A stretch of 64,000 nucleotides of DNA, from contig JAIELP010000004.1 of NCBI GenBank assembly GCA_019752925.1, positions 372,001 to 436,000 of the forward strand, read 5' to 3'. This DNA comes from a bacterium (GTDB lineage Bacteria > Bdellovibrionota > Bdellovibrionia > Bdellovibrionales > Bdellovibrionaceae). The position numbers and the translations under genes are program-made. Of the stretch, positions 61,932-64,000 are shown piece by piece. The notes below the pieces were generated by a model. That model saw only the letters and a list, made by a program, of their open reading frames with translations, was not told the origin of the DNA and made no database searches. Every line of letters starts with the position of its first letter. The first letter of the stretch is position 1.

Positions 61932-62306
61932 CTAAGGCTGCTTAGCGCGTAACTCTTTCATATTCGTATTCATTTGTTTTAAGCGGCTTGAAAATGATCT
62001 CAGCATTGATGAGGCCCATAAAGGTAACTCATTGAGCATCATTTCGTAACCCTCTGACGAAATCTTCATCGCTTTTACAGGCGTAACAGCTTGAGCACTG
62101 GCGCTTCGGGCACCCTTGTCGATGAGTGCAAATTCACCGAAAGTTTCACCGTCTTTTAAGCGGGCCACTTCAATTTTTTGCCCTTTTTTATCTTTCATAA
62201 AAATAGAAACTTCACCGGATTCAATAATAAAAAAATGGGCTTCGATGTCGCCTTCAAAAAATATAAAATCGCCGGCTTTAAAAGATTCTTTAGTTATGCT
62301 GCTCAT
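61932..62306 (-). CDS. Stand-alone cyclic-nucleotide-binding domain protein
   Basis: A 124-residue CRP/cNMP-binding barrel: FKAGDFIFFEGDIEAHFFII, GEVSIFMKD, then a phosphate-binding cassette GETFGEFALIDKGARSASAQ with the conserved Glu and Arg, so nucleotide binding is likely retained. It has no HTH, so it is not a transcription factor by itself. AAGGA precedes the ATG. Partner unknown; similar proteins occur in Bdellovibrio-like bacteria as I recall. Confidence 0.88.
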   Translation of the reverse strand: MSSITKESFKAGDFIFFEGDIEAHFFIIESGEVSIFMKDKKGQKIEVARLKDGETFGEFALIDKGARSASAQAVTPVKAMKISSEGYEMMLNELPLWASSMLRSFSSRLKQMNTNMKELRAKQP

Positions 62307-62533
62307 ATTGTATCCTTCTTAAAAGTTACCCTATATAAATCATGCACAGATTTTAAAAAATTCTCACGGATATTCTTTAAAAATCTTTACACAGTCTAAT
62401 CTGTTTATGTCTGTGAGCTGTAGCGTCGGTGATTGCTGGGGCTTTGGTCCAGCTTTACAGTTTTTTTGTTCTTTGATTTTACTGAAAAAAAAGAGTTAAC
62501 ATAGCTAATGCTAACAGCAAAGGTAATTGAGCT
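62307..62533 (+). other. Intergenic region with a small hairpin
   Basis: No gene is seen. GCTGG (62435-62439) pairs with CCAGC (62449-62453) and is followed seven bases later by a run of seven Ts, which could be the end of a short RNA or a terminator. Evidence is weak. Confidence 0.3.
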
Positions 62534-64000
62534 TTGATTCAACGTAAAATACATTTTTTAACGAAGGCTTTTATTGCAATAATTATTTTGTGTTTTGCTT
62601 CGCAGGCAATGGCCCTCAATCATCTGGATCAGTACTTTAAATTTAAATCAGAAGGTAAGCATAAAAGTGCCAGAACCATTTTAAACAAGTGGAGCCCGAA
62701 GGGCTTTGAGGAAGCGTCTTATAAAAAATATTTTTTGGCTGTTAATGATAATACTACAACTGAATTCTGGGGCTTATATCAGGATTTGTCTAAAAATAAA
62801 AAGCTACTAAAGCTTCAGCATGAGTCTATTAGGCGCATTTTAGAAATAGATCTTGAGTCTAAAAAAGACACCACTAAAAAATTAAAAAATTTCAATAAAG
62901 TGGCTAAACAGATGCTCGAAAACTTACGGGCTCAGCCGGAAGGGCTCGAGTACGAACTAATTTATTTAAAATGGATTCTGAAAAACAAAAATATTGCAGA
63001 GCTTTGTAAAACCGAGCGTAACCGTTGGCTTTCGCAGACGACTTTGAACTTAAGCGAAGTGGTATTGGGCCTTCAGAGTTGCCCGATTACCTATAAAGAT
63101 TTTATTTACCGCCTACGCATGCTTATTTTCTCAGGTGAAGAAAAAAAAGCACAAGCTGAAATTAATGAGTTTGTCGACAAACAGAAACTAGCCGAATGGG
63201 AAAAGGCTTACTTACAGGCCGTATATTTTTCGAATATTGGCGATCCTACATCGGCGTTTAATAAAGTTATATCTTACCAAAGTGACATAGCTAAAAATCC
63301 GGATTACTACGTTAATTTATTTTATATTTCGCAAAGAGCAGGCGAGTTAGCTAAGGCCGAACAGATTATCAATCAGGTCATCGATTCGTCTGTAAATGCA
63401 AAACAAAAAAAAGAATTGTTATTTCAAAAAGCTTTTTTGTTTTACCAAACACGTCGTTATTCGGAAGCGCTTAAAATTTTAAATAGTTTGGTAGTTACAC
63501 ATGCGTCACACCATCGCAAAGTAAAATCCCGAGAGTATGATGATTTAACTTGGCTCAGAGCTTGGTGTTACTATCTTGCCGGGGATTTTGAAAAGGCTCA
63601 GGAAGCTCTTATGGAAAACCGCAAGTGGGCCCGCGATAAAGCCAGAAACCTCTATTGGCTGGCACAAACGGAATGGGCTTTAGATAACCGCATGATGTCT
63701 GTGGCCTTATTTCGCCAGTTAGCCTTACCGGTAATTGATGGAAAGTTTTTCAGTTACTACAATTATATAGCTTGGCTCAGATTTGAAGCTTACAAAGCCT
63801 ATGCAACATCTGAAATGCTAAAAACACAGTTAAGCGCTATTAAGTCGCGTCGTGAAATGTATATGATTGCAGACCCGAATATGAATCCACTGGAGTTGCT
63901 GAATGAATATGAATCTTACTTTGAAGACATAGGTCTTACCGATGAAGGAAGTATTGCGATTATCAATCAGGAAGAGCAGACACATGATGCCGGTGAAATT
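62534..64000 (+). CDS. Secreted TPR-like superhelical protein, N-terminal part (runs off the window)
   Basis: The frame is open from TTG 62534 to the window end (489 codons) with an in-frame stop just upstream; AAAGG lies 10 bases before the TTG. A signal peptide (TKAFIAIIILCFASQAMA) precedes a long helical repeat region with TPR-like units (KKELLFQKAFLFYQTRRYSE; YYLAGDFEKAQEALMENRKW; RNLYWLAQTEWAL). This layout matches the superhelical N-domain of Slt-type lytic transglycosylases, but the catalytic domain would lie beyond the window, so the call is tentative. Confidence 0.75.
   Translation, partial: MIQRKIHFLTKAFIAIIILCFASQAMALNHLDQYFKFKSEGKHKSARTILNKWSPKGFEEASYKKYFLAVNDNTTTEFWGLYQDLSKNKKLLKLQHESIRRILEIDLESKKDTTKKLKNFNKVAKQMLENLRAQPEGLEYELIYLKWILKNKNIAELCKTERNRWLSQTTLNLSEVVLGLQSCPITYKDFIYRLRMLIFSGEEKKAQAEINEFVDKQKLAEWEKAYLQAVYFSNIGDPTSAFNKVISYQSDIAKNPDYYVNLFYISQRAGELAKAEQIINQVIDSSVNAKQKKELLFQKAFLFYQTRRYSEALKILNSLVVTHASHHRKVKSREYDDLTWLRAWCYYLAGDFEKAQEALMENRKWARDKARNLYWLAQTEWALDNRMMSVALFRQLALPVIDGKFFSYYNYIAWLRFEAYKAYATSEMLKTQLSAIKSRREMYMIADPNMNPLELLNEYESYFEDIGLTDEGSIAIINQEEQTHDAGEI

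Overview
The window is chromosomal DNA from an AT-rich Gram-negative bacterium. Clues are Lpt-type lipopolysaccharide export, many lipoproteins and periplasmic signal peptides, a full 2-oxoglutarate dehydrogenase complex and bacterial fMet machinery. The mix of histidine-utilisation genes, large secreted subtilases, Cys-rich repeat lipoproteins and deltaproteobacteria-like response regulators points to the Bdellovibrionota (Bdellovibrio/Pseudobdellovibrio-like predators). That assignment is inference from gene content; no rRNA is present. No insertion sequence, prophage, integron or CRISPR array is visible, so this looks like core chromosome with some lineage-specific secreted proteins.

Layout. 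1-7 kb: C-terminus of an unrecognised protein, small secreted and hypothetical genes (including a YdeI/TfoX fusion and an HEXXH protein), then two convergent lipoproteins built of Cys-rich tandem repeats. 7-9 kb: an ABC-F ATPase, an S4-like small protein and tRNA-Arg(UCU). 9-14 kb: a tightly overlapping minus-strand unit with a sigma-54 response regulator, CdsA-like, PlsC-like, metallo-hydrolase and YihY/BrkB genes. 14-21 kb: serA facing a D-2-hydroxyacid dehydrogenase, a BolA/Grx4/DUF2892 cluster, an alkaline-phosphatase-superfamily membrane enzyme, HNH, DMT transporter and DUF1993. 21-24.5 kb: archaeal-type DNA topoisomerase VI (both subunits) plus a MAPEG protein. 24.5-32 kb: YceI, a 1054-residue subtilisin-like lipoprotein, LysR and aconitase. 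32-36 kb: small secreted proteins, a membrane-anchored GyrI-like protein and a redoxin. 36-44 kb: minus-strand response regulator-nadC-birA-redoxin-GyrI, and plus-strand lptG-def-fmt-rpe-hutH. 44-57 kb: LOG, hutU, LysR, intradiol dioxygenase, sucA-sucB-SDR-lpd, gpmA-hutI, and a Flp-like pilin. 57-64 kb: acyltransferase, glpK, outer-membrane and lipoprotein genes, a cNMP-binding protein and the N-terminus of a TPR-like secreted protein.

The metabolic genes fit an amino-acid-consuming lifestyle. HutH, HutU and HutI convert histidine to formiminoglutamate, which leads to glutamate; aconitase and 2-oxoglutarate dehydrogenase handle TCA carbon; glycerol kinase and two acyltransferases handle lipids. 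The most notable items are the bacterial topoisomerase VI operon, the paired Cys-rich repeat lipoproteins, the serA/D-2-hydroxyglutarate-dehydrogenase-like pair, and several 5' leader inverted repeats that overlap ribosome-binding sites.
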